Source: Cudoniella acicularis (lineage: Eukaryota; Ascomycota; Leotiomycetes; Helotiales; Helotiaceae). Taken from it: 14,654 nucleotides of DNA. Positions 1 to 9,654 of the stretch are shown piece by piece. The position numbers were made by a program, and so were the translations under genes. The first letter of the stretch is position 1; every line of letters starts with the position of its first letter. The notes under the pieces were generated by a model. The model worked only from the letters and a program-made list of their open reading frames with translations, did no database searches and was not told where the DNA came from. The stretch is taken from contig JAAMPI010001421.1 in NCBI GenBank assembly GCA_013054445.1, forward strand, positions 1-14,654, read 5' to 3'.

Positions 1-1638
1 CTTGAGATGTTGGTTTGTTGGAGGTAGGTAGTGTTGACGTATTATGGGTGGTTGAAGTTGAAGTTGGAATTTGGTGTCGCGATATGAACTTATACGGTTT
101 GGTCGAGTTTGGGGTTGTTCGCAGTCAAGGGCGGGTTTGTGTAAGTGCGCGTGTCACCAACAGGGTGAAATAGAAAAGACGAGGACAAAGAAATTGTTTT
201 GCTTCGTTCGCGGAGTGAAATAGAGAAGGGAGTCGTTCACAATTATTGGTGGCAATAGGAGTAGGAAGTCGGATTTAGTCTTCTCGGTGCGATTGCGAAG
301 AAGTCGTCGTCATACGCCTGGGTAGTCAGCAATGACCCGGGCGAATCCGCTTGAATGATTCCAGATGATCTGAGTGAGATATTAGGAAACAGAAAATGGA
401 ATTTGAGATATTAGAAGGGAGAGTGAAGGTTTGAGGGTGTGATCAGAGAGGAATGAAGGAAGAAAGGGGGAAAAGAGATGAAGTGTCGTCGGACTTCGGT
501 GTCAAATCTGTTCGACGAGCCTGCAACATTTGATGTCGCAACGGCAAAAAAAATGATCTGGCTGACTTGGCAAAGGTGTGGCTGAGCACAAAGAGACGGA
601 ATTCGGGATGAGAAATCCGATGAATGCCCCTCTATTTCTATCACATGATTTCCCCTCCTACCTTGGCATTCTTCAAGTGAAGTTATACTTCTCTTTATAG
701 GTAGGATTTGTTTCTGGGGAATTGTTGGAGAAGTTAATATTTCAAGTTGATTCTTCAGCTGGGAACCCTTGACCATGTGCTCATCATGCGAATCGTCGTC
801 ATAAGGTTACTGGTTCTGGTTTTACCTCGCTTGAGTTGCATTGCTGCAGTAGGTTGAATCGGTTCATAATAATAGTCCATTATCAAGTTCCATCAGACCT
901 CACGGCATTTATGAACAGATGCACCAGTCTCCCAACCTCTTTATAAACCCTCACCTTGATGCCGTTAAATAGCTTCACCATCCATGACCCCGGTCTCGTA
1001 CCAATCGCCGCTACCCCGCTAACAAGCAGCCCTATATCATAAAACCAGCCTCCTATTTTGCCAACTCGGACTTGTTTGAGGGGTGATGAGCGGCGTGGAG
1101 GGGGCTTGAAAAAGCAAACACGCGCGTAATCCCATGCAGACCATCGTTTCGAAGCAGAAAACAAGGTCTTTGCGCCCCCAAAAAGACGGGAGATTTCTCT
1201 GCCTCTTCTGAAATGAATCAGCCAGAGCCAGCCTGCCTGCAGCTCCCAGACTGGACTGACATGACAACATGATGCTTGCGACGACCTGACTTGATCATCC
1301 TCCATCAACACACCACTTTCCTCCCCTCTCCTCCATCCAATCTTCCGTCACTCGTTCATCTTGAAGTTAAAATATATCCTCGTGCACACCGAGCGGGGGA
1401 ATCACTTGTTCCCATTTTCTTGTACTCGGCGAGACACCACCGTTGTTATCGCGACAATCAAAGCTGGGGCTGAGCTCGGACCTAGACGATAAACAAGACC
1501 AGGCTTCAGCGCAACCCAAACATCACCAACCATCACCACTATTTGATCCGCGAAGCAGGGCGCAAACAGTACAAAAGAAGGTGCGCATCGCATCGCCAGA
1601 CGCCTCGAGCGATTAGCGACCGCAGAGTCGGCGTCGCA
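1..1638. promoter_or_regulatory. probable divergent intergenic region and 5' leader of the membrane-protein gene
   Basis: No coding region can be supported here. Read on the minus strand, bases 1-80 are rich in CAA/CTT/ACC words with few G, which is typical of a fungal 5' leader. A minus-strand gene may therefore begin just left of the window (inference). Toward the right end, 1300-1355 is a pyrimidine-rich tract and 1500-1545 is a CA-rich leader. There is no ATG between about 1275 and 1639, which supports 1639 as the start of the next gene. Two antisense frames in 411-776 and 883-1311 lack a convincing ATG and a recognisable domain, so I treat them as chance. Confidence 0.45.
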
Positions 1639-2476
1639 ATGGCTCCAATTCCCATCTCCTTTGATTCCATATCTGCCGCGTTCTCCAACCTCGCCAGGCG
1701 CATCCCGGAGCTCCCCTCACCTGAAGCTTCATCTCTCATCGATCGAAACCTCACCCCAACGCGCACTTCTTCCTTCCTTCGTCGCATTATCTTTTCAAGA
1801 CAATCTGCGAACTCTGTCGTCCCAACTACATATGGAAGTATAAATTCTGGACCCGACCCTGGAACAGTCGTCGGCATCGTCCTCGGCTCCGTCGCCGGGT
1901 TCCTGTTGCTATTATGGCTCTTCTACACATGTCTGAACTTCGGAGCATGGGGAACAGCAAGCGTATATACTGAAAGGGAAGTTGTGCGCGAGAGAGACAG
2001 GCGAAAGAGCCATCACAGCAGCCACCGAAGCCGTCGCGCTAGCGAGGTAAGCCTTCCCTTCTTGAATTCTCGCATGCATTTCGTCCAGTATAGTTCGAAT
2101 ACATAAAAGAATCTCTGCTGAAAGCTCCCTCTTTGCTGACACAGCATCACACGTCGTCTAGACGGTAGAAATCCGCCGAAGCTCGCGCGTCTCGCCCGTC
2201 CGTATCGTCCGCGAACCCTCTCCCCGCCGCGAAGAGACCATTATCGTGGAAGAAGAGAGGAGGGAGGAGAGGAGACCGCCGCCTAGGGTTAGGAGTGTGA
2301 GTCGCGAGAGTGATGAGATTATTGTTATCGAGGATCATAGCCCGCCGAGGAGGAAGAAAAGCCATCGGAATAGAGAGAGGGAGCGTGATGATAGGGAAAG
2401 TGGGTATAGGACCGTGGATCCCAATACGATTTCGGGTGTGATTGGAGGCAGTAGGAGGAGTAGTAGGAGAGGGTGA
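1639..2476 (+). CDS. single-pass membrane protein with charged Arg/Ser-rich cytosolic tail (two exons)
   Basis: Exon 1 is 1639-2046, the intron 2047-2161 (115 nt) and exon 2 2162-2476, giving 240 aa. ATG 1639 is the first ATG in over 350 nt. The intron has donor GTAAGC, branch-like TGCTGAC at 2134-2140, and acceptor CTAG at 2160-2161. An earlier AG at 2143-2144 would give a stop after seven codons. Residues 1-70 are Ser/Pro-rich with no clear signal peptide. Residues 76-98 form one hydrophobic helix (GIVLGSVAGFLLLLWLF). The flank after it is strongly basic (RERDRRKSHH), which by the positive-inside rule places the C-terminus in the cytosol. The tail (about 125-240) alternates Arg/Ser and Glu/Asp blocks, including IIVEEERREER and REREREDD-like runs. 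It resembles a conserved but unnamed family of filamentous ascomycetes (from memory). No enzymatic motif is visible and the function is unknown. A regulatory or scaffold role at a membrane is only a guess. Confidence 0.82.
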
Positions 2477-3925
2477 TTTATAGGTATTGTATTTTTGGGG
2501 GCTGGGTTTTGGGGAGGCTCGGATGGGCAAGGACATAAGTGGGCGGTGTTGGGAAGGTAATCTGGGGAACGGCATCATGGACTGGAATTGGGAAGGGGAG
2601 CATTAGGTATGGTGGGATCTCGGCATGGAACGGGAACGAACTGGCATAGCATACAGGACAGAATCATATTTCTTATGAGTGAGCTACTCTTCTCAAGATG
2701 ATATATATCCCTTTGGCTGGCTTAAGGGCGCTGCTATTTTGATTGTACTTTGCAAATTGGGAAGTAGCATACATAGCTTATTAGAAGAAGCATGAATGAA
2801 CATTAAACCTGATACTGTTTTTGTGGAAACATGGCAATGTGCACAAGCTCCATCCCACACACGTTGATTGAATTCAAGCAACGCGTAAGAAGGCACTTCC
2901 TCTCGATGTCTTCTATGTAGACAAAAATTGGCATAGATTATTGAGCCTCCTCATGTGCTCTTCAACGATTGTTAAAAACTCCTTCGAGCCAGTTTTGTGT
3001 TCCTGACTCACTCACTAGAGCCAATTGACTAATTGTATTTTCGGTCTCGGAACAGAATAATTAAATATACTATTCCGAAGATCCACTTAGTTGCTCGACC
3101 CGCCTCTGTTTTGACCGCATGGCGCAATATTCTGTTGCAAGCAAGTACCCAGTGACACATCTCCTTGAGATTACTTAATTTCAAAAATTCGATAAAAAAA
3201 CACTGCATGTATATTTTCAAAATAAAGAGAGAAAAAATACAAGCTGTAAAGGACCTGCAATGTTATTATTCAACTTTGAACATATTTTACTAATAAGCAT
3301 CGATGTATATGTCATACCACCTGAAGGATATTTAAGATTTTACAAAGCATCAGCTTTCTGGCCTCCATCTGCAAGCTGCAAGCCTCTCTTCGCACACGAC
3401 CTACAGTATGACTCCTACTATCCCTACAAAACTCATCATAAGATTCGTCTTTTTCTCGCATCTCCGCGGGCCGCAACACAACCACGAATTAAGATCAATT
3501 AACCTCAAAGGAAACGGACATGGTGCAAAGCACGGAATTAAGCTCGCAGCGATGTCGGCTGTCAGCATCGGCGCTCAATCGCGCTTTGTCTTACTCCAGG
3601 CGGAATTGATAGCGCACCAGCACAAGCAGGTCGGGGGAATCGAGGGCATATATCCACGACTCTAGGGTGGTTATAGGCTCTTCTTGTAGGTGGTCGGGAT
3701 GGCCGCTGAAGCGTGATTGAGGCCGAGTCGTGGAAGAAGGCGGTGGAAGCATCGCAATTGTTCGCTGGCCAATCGGGAATTTTCCTGCGGACCCGCTTCC
3801 ACAGATGCGGATGCTGAAGGGCGCGCTCGTCAAAATTCTTGACAAGATGGCTGCGTGGTGGCACGCTCCACTTTTCTGGAATTGGAGTGTCCTTCCAGAA
3901 TGTGGCAGGGGTGGATGACTGTACG
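2477..3925. other. intergenic stretch with no supported gene
   Basis: The first part holds the 3' flank of the membrane-protein gene. 2640-3330 is fairly AT-rich, with an AATAAA at about 3220 that could be a polyadenylation signal but has no gene clearly attached. 3360-3900 is more GC-balanced, with overlapping antisense frames (3562-3953) that are short, lack recognisable domains and lack splice-site support. I see no tRNA-like fold, no repeats and no coding region I would defend. Confidence 0.4.
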
Positions 3926-4155
3926 GAGGGGTCAAACGTCCAGACCTAATCAACCCCCTCTGCCCTCTCTCGCTTCTTGCCTCTCTTTCTTCCTTATATC
4001 AGCAGCGTCACGCCTTTCCGTTGACCCAGTCTCACTCTTCTTACCTATCCAGTAATCAGTATCAAGACACTCGGAATAGGATATCCACTCCGTGCCGGAT
4101 CTCCTTGATCCTGTGTCGTTGTCTCGGCTCCCTTTTTCGAACGCACGCCCTCTGA
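3926..4155 (+). promoter_or_regulatory. pyrimidine-rich promoter/leader of the homeobox-C2H2 regulator
   Basis: 3946-4050 is a C/T-rich tract typical of fungal core promoters and leaders. There is no ATG between about 3914 and 4156, so no upstream ORF within the likely transcript. The start ATG at 4156 has T at -3, a weak context. The in-frame ATG at codon 8 (4177) has G at -3, so some initiation there is possible. No exact transcription start can be read from sequence. Confidence 0.5.
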
Positions 4156-7100
4156 ATGACTACCATTGAGGAGGAGATGGATGAGTTCTTTAATTTTGAA
4201 GACGCAGCAAACCCTCCCCCACCCCAATTGAATGACTTGGACCTTTCGAAAGACATAGACCTGTCTGATTTCCCTTCCGGTCCCTACGATATCAACTTAG
4301 CATTCGCTGAGCAGGAAAATGATGAGAATTCATTCGCGTGCTTACAGCACTTCTCGGAGCCATGGGGCCACCTCATGCCGGATCCTGAGAATGGTGGTAC
4401 TATTGACACGGCCATGATGGGCCCAGACGACTTCACAGACTTCCCAAGATGGATTGATGGAATGGACGTACCAACCGATCCTTGTGTTTACTGTCGCCGC
4501 ATGCGAATTCACTGCAAGGTCCTCAAGGAAGGTCTCCGTAAGGGCTCTTGTACAAGCTGTGTTGCGTTGGCTCGCTCTTGTAGCTTAACACACGACCCAT
4601 CCCGCCAACAGGTCAACAATGACCGGTATCGATGTACCCGCTCAGACTTTTGCTTGCCCGGCAATACGATAGACGACGATGATCTCTGTTACTTGCCCGG
4701 CAATGCAAAAGACGATGATGATCTCAATCTCTCAGGTCTGCCTTCACCAGCTCTACCTACTCCAGCTTGTGACTACTGCCGTAGTCGAGGCTATCAATGC
4801 AAACAGATTCAAGAAGGGGGACGTATCGGTGCTTGCACAAGTTGCGTTGCCTTGGTGCGTCACTGCAGTTTGGCTCCTCAAAATGAGCTCGGCGATTGGA
4901 GTATTGACGATGGCATGAATCCGAGCAACACTTGGATTCCTTCGAAGTCTCCTCTAGAGTCCCCGGATGCCTATTCGCACAGCCGCTCAACACCTAACCT
5001 AATTTGCCTCAGGACATCAGACGAGAACATCAACGCCGACCTCGGTGAAAGCGGTCCAAAAGCTGGTGTTCGGTTCTCCAAGGAAGCTCTTCGTGTTCTT
5101 AGGAGTTGGGTCTCTACGCATCATCGCCACCCTTATCCGACCGAGGAGGAAAAGGAAAGCCTCGGAAGACAGACTGGGCTAAACAAGACTCAAATTACCA
5201 ATTGGCTGGCAAATGCTCGTCGTCGAGGAAAGGTTCGAGCACCCCGTTCAACATCGCCTAGTGTGCGAAATTACTCCCATGCCATGGACATACCTCGAAG
5301 AGCAACACCAGGAATTGAACATATGAATCCTCTTGAGCGATGGAAACACTCTCCCCCCGAACACGAACCAGCCTCCGTCACTGCTATCGCCAAAGCTGTC
5401 ACTTCCTCAACCTTCTCTTCAGGACGCGAAAGCCCATACAGCTATGGCCATACGGATGATGGGTCTGGTCGCTCCCTATGTAATGTGTCATCAACAAGCA
5501 GTTTGGGTACTTCGCACTCTAGCGGGGGCTCCTTTGCTTCTGCCTTTTCTCACAAGTCTCGAGAATCGCACGGCTCTTTTGGCTCTTTTGGCAATAGAGG
5601 TCGTCGTCGGCGTCGTCGTCAAGCACAAAAGCCCGTCAAGGTCCCGACATTGAACGGTCCCATTCGCACTTTTCAGTGTACTTTCTGTACCGAAACTTTC
5701 AAAACGAAGCATGATTGGCAGAGGCACGAGAAATCGCTGCATTTGTCTCTCGAGCGTTGGGTTTGCTGTCCACATGGACCGGCCCAATTTTGTGCGGACT
5801 ATGGTCACAATAGATGCGTATTTTGCGGTTTGCCAAATCCTCCAAGTGGACATGAGGAGGTGCACAATTATTCAAGTTGTGCTGATCGGTCCTTAGAAGA
5901 GAGAACGTTTTATCGGAAAGACCATCTCAGACAGCACTTGAATCTGGTTCATGATGTCAAATTTCAGAATTTTTCAATGGAAAGTTGGAAAGTGGCCACC
6001 CCTGAGATTCGTTCCCGATGCGGTTTTTGTGGTATTGTGATGGATTCATGGACGATCCGAGTCGATCATTTAGCTGAGCACTTCAAGGGCGGAAAGAGTA
6101 TGGCGGACTGGAAAGGAGACTGGGGTTTTGAGCCACAGGTTTTGGATATTGTTGAGAACGGAATTCCACCGTGTAAGTTTTGCATTCGAGGGGTTGGTGA
6201 TATCAGAAATTAACTTTCAGGAGATCTTATTCACGACGAGCGAAATAGTTTGGAGCCTTTCGAAGCTTCCAAGGACTCGCCATCTGCGACACGAACATTG
6301 GAGGATCTAATCAAGATTGGGCTCGTGGAATATCTCCACGACTGTATTTTGAAAGGTGGCGTTCCCACAGACGACGATTTATTAAGAGAAGGAAGACAGA
6401 TTATTCGAAAAGCGGACGAATTCGCGACGCCTCCAGGAGACCTCGAGGTCTCGTGGTTTCGAGATCTTATTATGTTCTCAGGGGGTCACTCCCGTGAGGA
6501 TGAGAACGTGTATCAAGCAGCAGCTGGCGGTATCCCTTGGGCTAAAAGACGAGATGTAGCGAATTCCTTTGTTACGCAAGCAGCTACGGATGTCGGCGCA
6601 ATCAAATGTTCCAAAGAGCGAGCCCTGTTGGCATTCGTGAATGCCAAGCTCGCATTGGGACTAACGGCCACGGACTCGGAGCTTCAGATTGAGGCATGTC
6701 GAATCCTAGACGAGACTGAGGTTACATCGAATCACAAATGCAAAGACAGTCTTGCATGGTTCAAATATCTGATCATTGCTTCCAAGACTTGGCTTGCAGA
6801 CTTCCGAAGACGAGCAGGATTACCAGCGAGCTCGGAAATGGCAATTGAGCATATTCGCCCAACAGATGATAAAAAAATCGACAATAGCATACATACTCAC
6901 AGCCGACTTGAGACAGAATTGGCCGATTTTGTTCGTTTGAAGCGTGCAGAAGGCGTTACGCCTACAGATGCCGAAATTCAACACTTTGCTCGTTTGACGG
7001 TCTACAATAACGACGATCCTTGGAATCAAACGGCCATGGATGATCCTATTATTCTCCACCTGTTTAAACGCCAACAAGGCCTAGCTCCAGAGAATGAAGA

Positions 7101-8709
7101 CGGCCCCGATATGCCACCTCTTTCCGAAGCAGTAGAGTTGGGGTTTCCACAGGCACAATCAGCTCCATCTCCCAAAACGTTGCATTGGGACTTGCAACAG
7201 ACTGGTATTGGACTTCCCTCGCCTCCAAGTGTTAATAACAATTCAACGGGTGGCATTGCACCTAATATTGACCAGCCACTTCACACACTTGTGCAGAACC
7301 AACCCTCTACAAACACCAATCCAACACAGCCTCTGCGATATTTCCTCAACGATGCAAATTGTTACGTTCGACTTGTGAGAGAGCTATCCAGATATGTCAC
7401 CACTTGCATGTCGGTTAACAATCCTGCGAGAAGAGTGAGTGCTGCTTGACACTTGAACGAATCAAACTAACATTCACAAGATACCAACAGATGCAGAAAT
7501 TCAAAATCAAGCGCGGTGGATTATTTACGACGACGATGACCCATGGAACCAAACAGCAGCCGACAATGCTGAATGGCTCATTCGATTCAAACGAGATGTC
7601 GGTCTTGCTCCTCCCGAAGAAGGACCTGGACTTCCTACCCAATCGGTCTCCTGGCAAGTCAAGTCAGGCGGCTCAGGATTCTCTCCACCATATCTCAAGC
7701 CCAAAGACTCCGCCGAATTCGTCGACGACGTTGACGTCAAAATGGCAGATAAACACTTCACCATTAAGAAAGCCACAGCGCAGAAATTCCTCCGCAGCAT
7801 CGCAAGCCGATACCAACCACCCGCGGCAGTCTTCTGCTCCCGGGAACTCGAACAAGGTCTCAACGAACTCGTTCAGAGTGAGGTTGCAAATGGCATGTAT
7901 CCCAGTGACGACGCCCTCAGAGCTCGAGCACGAGAAATCGAAGGCTTGGAAATAACACCTGCGGACGATGTTCACCTTCTCGAGAAATTCAAATCTATGC
8001 ATGGCATTAGCACTTCCGCGCAACCTGCTATGGTTCCTTTGACAGAAGCGGAGATTCTAGCGGAATTCGATCAGGAGCTCGCGCAAGGGAATTTGAACCT
8101 CGGCGGGACAGAAACGGATATGTTAGCTAGTGTAGACCCCACGCCGAGTCTACAGCTGACTGATCACACGGAGAGCCCCACGGGTATCTCCAAAGACTAC
8201 GCGGAATTGCATCGCGTGCACGCTGCCACCGCATCTCCTCTACGAAGGAGAGCCAGCGAGAAAATGGCCGTTCGGAGCGGCCTCCCACTTCCAATGACAT
8301 TACAAGGACATATACATACCAACCCCCATGAGCAAACAGGTACCTGCTCTTCTTCTCCTCCCACTGATTCTTTGGTGGAGGGAGCGCGCTCTAATCAATC
8401 GCGGAATAACAGCTACTCCTGAAGATCTTGGCGAAGAAGTCTTCGATGTCACAACAGGGCGAAAGAAAAAAACTAGCTTGTGATACCTGTCTCCTGTTGC
8501 TTTTCGAAAAGGAGCAGAGGGAAAAGGGCGTTAATGAGGAGGAGATTGCTACGGAAACGAATCGGCTTTTTGGGAAGTACTTAGAGAGGAAATGGAGGGC
8601 GGAAGAGGGCGAGATGATGATGCTTGCTAGTGGGGTTGTGGGGAGGTTGCCGAGGAGTGGGATGATGCCAGTGAAGGAGTGGGATGCGCTTGTTGGGCTT
8701 GAGGAGTGA
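4156..8709 (+). CDS. multi-domain transcription factor: two Zn2Cys6-like clusters, TALE homeodomain, C2H2 fingers, C-terminal repeats
   Basis: Likely a nuclear sequence-specific regulator of the fungal homeobox-plus-C2H2 family; its targets are unknown. Exons: 4156-6172, 6224-7434, 7481-8339, 8413-8709. Introns: 51, 46 and 73 nt. The second is clearest (GTGAGT, ACTAAC, CAAG). Domains: acidic N-terminus; Cys clusters C110-C142 and C205-C237, both C-x2-C-x6-C-x11-C-x2-C-x6-C; homeodomain about 303-362 with the TALE loop (HHRHPYP) and helix-3 motif WLANARRR at 350-357; basic GRRRRRR at 482-488, a possible nuclear signal; C2H2 finger C508/C511/H524/H529, two irregular fingers at 554-570 and 575-599, and canonical C622/C625/H638/H642; then about six degenerate repeats from 699 to 1423. 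Intron 1 must use the second of two adjacent acceptors, restoring PPYLIHDER; the first gives TGA. In exon 4, seven A at 8466-8472 shift the frame. As written, the protein ends at TGA 8481 (1385 aa). With one fewer A it runs to 8709 (1460 aa), with coding-like sequence on both sides. The last intron is the least certain. Confidence 0.85.
4483..4866 (+). other. tandem Zn2Cys6-like cysteine clusters in the regulator
   Basis: The two clusters (4483-4581 and 4768-4866) share identical spacing and the same core, CTSCVAL followed by a basic residue and CSL, so they probably arose by duplication. The spacing meets the Zn2Cys6 consensus of fungal binuclear cluster proteins. The loop between the halves lacks the usual proline and the basic block is weak, so DNA binding is uncertain. 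The family might use them for protein contacts or zinc structure instead. An acidic linker separates them. Confidence 0.7.
4654..4731 (+). repeat. 39-nt in-frame tandem duplication in acidic linker
   Basis: Units 4654-4692 and 4693-4731 each encode a 13-residue block that starts LPGN and contains DDDDL. The DNA copies are diverged at several positions but in phase, so the duplication is not fresh. It adds acidic residues between the two cysteine clusters. Confidence 0.75.
5062..5247 (+). other. TALE/KN-type homeodomain
   Basis: This segment encodes residues about 303-364. It has a three-residue loop extension between helices 1 and 2 (HHRHPYPTEEEK) and a recognition helix QITNWLANARRRGK, which matches the WF-x-NARRR signature of TALE homeodomains except Leu for Phe. 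The asparagine that contacts adenine (N353) and the following arginines are present, so DNA binding is likely intact. Confidence 0.88.
6301..8595 (+). repeat. about six degenerate protein repeats in the C-terminal half of the regulator
   Basis: Copies lie at 6301-6477, 6616-6780, 6907-7086, 7363-7609 (split by intron 2), 7844-8008 and, most diverged, 8491-8595. The shared pattern is a helix with L-x2-(F/Y/L)V, a short loop G-(V/L/M)-x-(P/A)-(T/S)-D-x-(E/D)-(I/L), then a second helix with AR-x-I, and in copies 3 and 4 a DDPWNQTA-x-D motif followed by FKR-x2-GLA. This looks like a repeated helix-turn-helix-like unit. I cannot assign it to a named domain; a DNA-binding or protein-contact role is inference. 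Confidence 0.65.
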
Positions 8710-8860
8710 GTTAGAATTGAAGTAATGGATAGAGGTGTGTGCTTTTTTTAGGGTGATCGGGTAAAATAGGGAGGGACTGGGCTTCAACATATGAGATAAC
8801 CAGATCAACATGTTTATTTTTAAAGCACATATAGGTATACAAGAAAAAAGGGAGATCAAG
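8710..8860. other. 3' flank of the regulator gene
   Basis: Non-coding and moderately AT-rich. It probably contains the 3' untranslated region, but no exact AATAAA is present. Composition shifts sharply to very AT-rich soon after 8860. Confidence 0.35.
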
Positions 8861-9240
8861 GAATAGATTTCTAGTTAATTTAATCTAATTCTAATAACAA
8901 GCTGCTAAGCTACCGAATCCTACTTTTTATAATATCTACTTCTTAGAATACTAATAATTGCTTTTTTAAAGTTAGTATTAATTAATCTGCTGATATACTA
9001 TATCCCTTCGACTGTTTTCAGGCCTATTTAACTATATTACTCTAAACACTTAGAAGTATAAAATAACAGGAGTACTAGAGATCCCGGGGAAAAAATTCAT
9101 ATTATGCTTATACCTTGTTAGTATAAGGATAGCAAGCCTTTAATTTATAGTAATTGTATTTAAAGATATACTAATATAGACCCGGGTAGTATATACTATA
9201 GAGCTATTAAATAAGTCTGCGGTATAGCTAAAGCCCGATC
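8861..9240. repeat. AT-rich, RIP-like decayed repeat island
   Basis: About 380 nt dominated by TA, TTA and ATA words with stops in all frames. CA and TG dinucleotides are scarce by eye. The G+C that remains is mostly in blocks such as CCCGGG at about 9084 and 9182, which contain no CpA target. This is the pattern left by repeat-induced point mutation (C to T at CpA) on an old transposon copy. No element family can be recognised. Both edges are abrupt against coding-like DNA. Confidence 0.6.
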
Positions 9241-9273
9241 CTTAACGTGACGGACGAGCAACTAGACGTCTCC

Positions 9274-9654
9274 ATGACAATTAGTGACGGAAAGAGGCAC
9301 TTCCGAGTGCGCCTCGGAGTTGGAGCAACTGCCCTCCACAAGCATTTGGAGGAGCTTAATTCCGAGTCAGAACCACTTCCCCGCAAGTCGAAGTACCGCA
9401 TATGGAAGCATAAAGACTACGCTGTCCGGGATGAGAAGTATGCTCTTGTCACGATCTCACGTGGAGCTCCGGATGCCGTCCTTTGCGTTATAGACAAGAT
9501 CGTAGGGGAAGATGACGGTATTGGTCTTCCGTGGCCGATACATAAGTTGCGATATATTTGTCTTGCATCAGTAGAGCAGACGAAGCTGGGACCGAGCAAG
9601 GAAGGCCTGATTCCGTTCAGATTCTATAAGAAATGGGAATGGATAATTAGTTGA
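9274..9654 (+). CDS. orphan small hypothetical protein
   Basis: 126 aa from ATG 9274 to TGA 9652. The frame is open from 9232, just inside the edge of the AT-rich island, but has no earlier ATG, so this may be the last exon or the surviving 3' part of a larger gene. The sequence is GC-balanced, with a mixed charged/hydrophobic composition and a C-terminus ending KWEWIIS. There is no signal peptide, membrane helix or known motif. Features such as RVRLGVGATALHKHLEEL look protein-like rather than random. Function is unknown; it could be a captured fragment left by a transposon. Confidence 0.45.
   Translation: MTISDGKRHFRVRLGVGATALHKHLEELNSESEPLPRKSKYRIWKHKDYAVRDEKYALVTISRGAPDAVLCVIDKIVGEDDGIGLPWPIHKLRYICLASVEQTKLGPSKEGLIPFRFYKKWEWIIS

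Noticed and set aside
883..1311. 142-codon minus-strand open frame in the left spacer
   Set aside because: It begins at a non-ATG codon, has no domain or repeat, lies in promoter-like DNA and shows no splice support. A weak hydrophobic stretch alone is not enough.
2975..3010. TTCGAGCC motif resembling a tRNA T-loop
   Set aside because: No flanking T-stem, anticodon stem or acceptor stem could be built around it.
3562..3953. Two overlapping minus-strand open frames before the regulator
   Set aside because: Pro/Arg/Ser-rich translations of GC-balanced DNA with no motif; they overlap the likely promoter of the plus-strand gene.
5491..5865. 124-codon antisense frame inside the regulator
   Set aside because: It is a mirror of the conserved zinc-finger exon on the plus strand, whose domain content is clear.
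6173..6220. Annotating intron 1 with the first acceptor (CAG at 6220)
   Set aside because: It creates TGA at the junction and loses the family-like PPYLIHDER joint; kept only as a possible alternative isoform.
7525..8023. Minus-strand frames across exon 3 of the regulator
   Set aside because: The plus strand carries repeats 4 and 5 of the regulator in the same place, so these are shadows.
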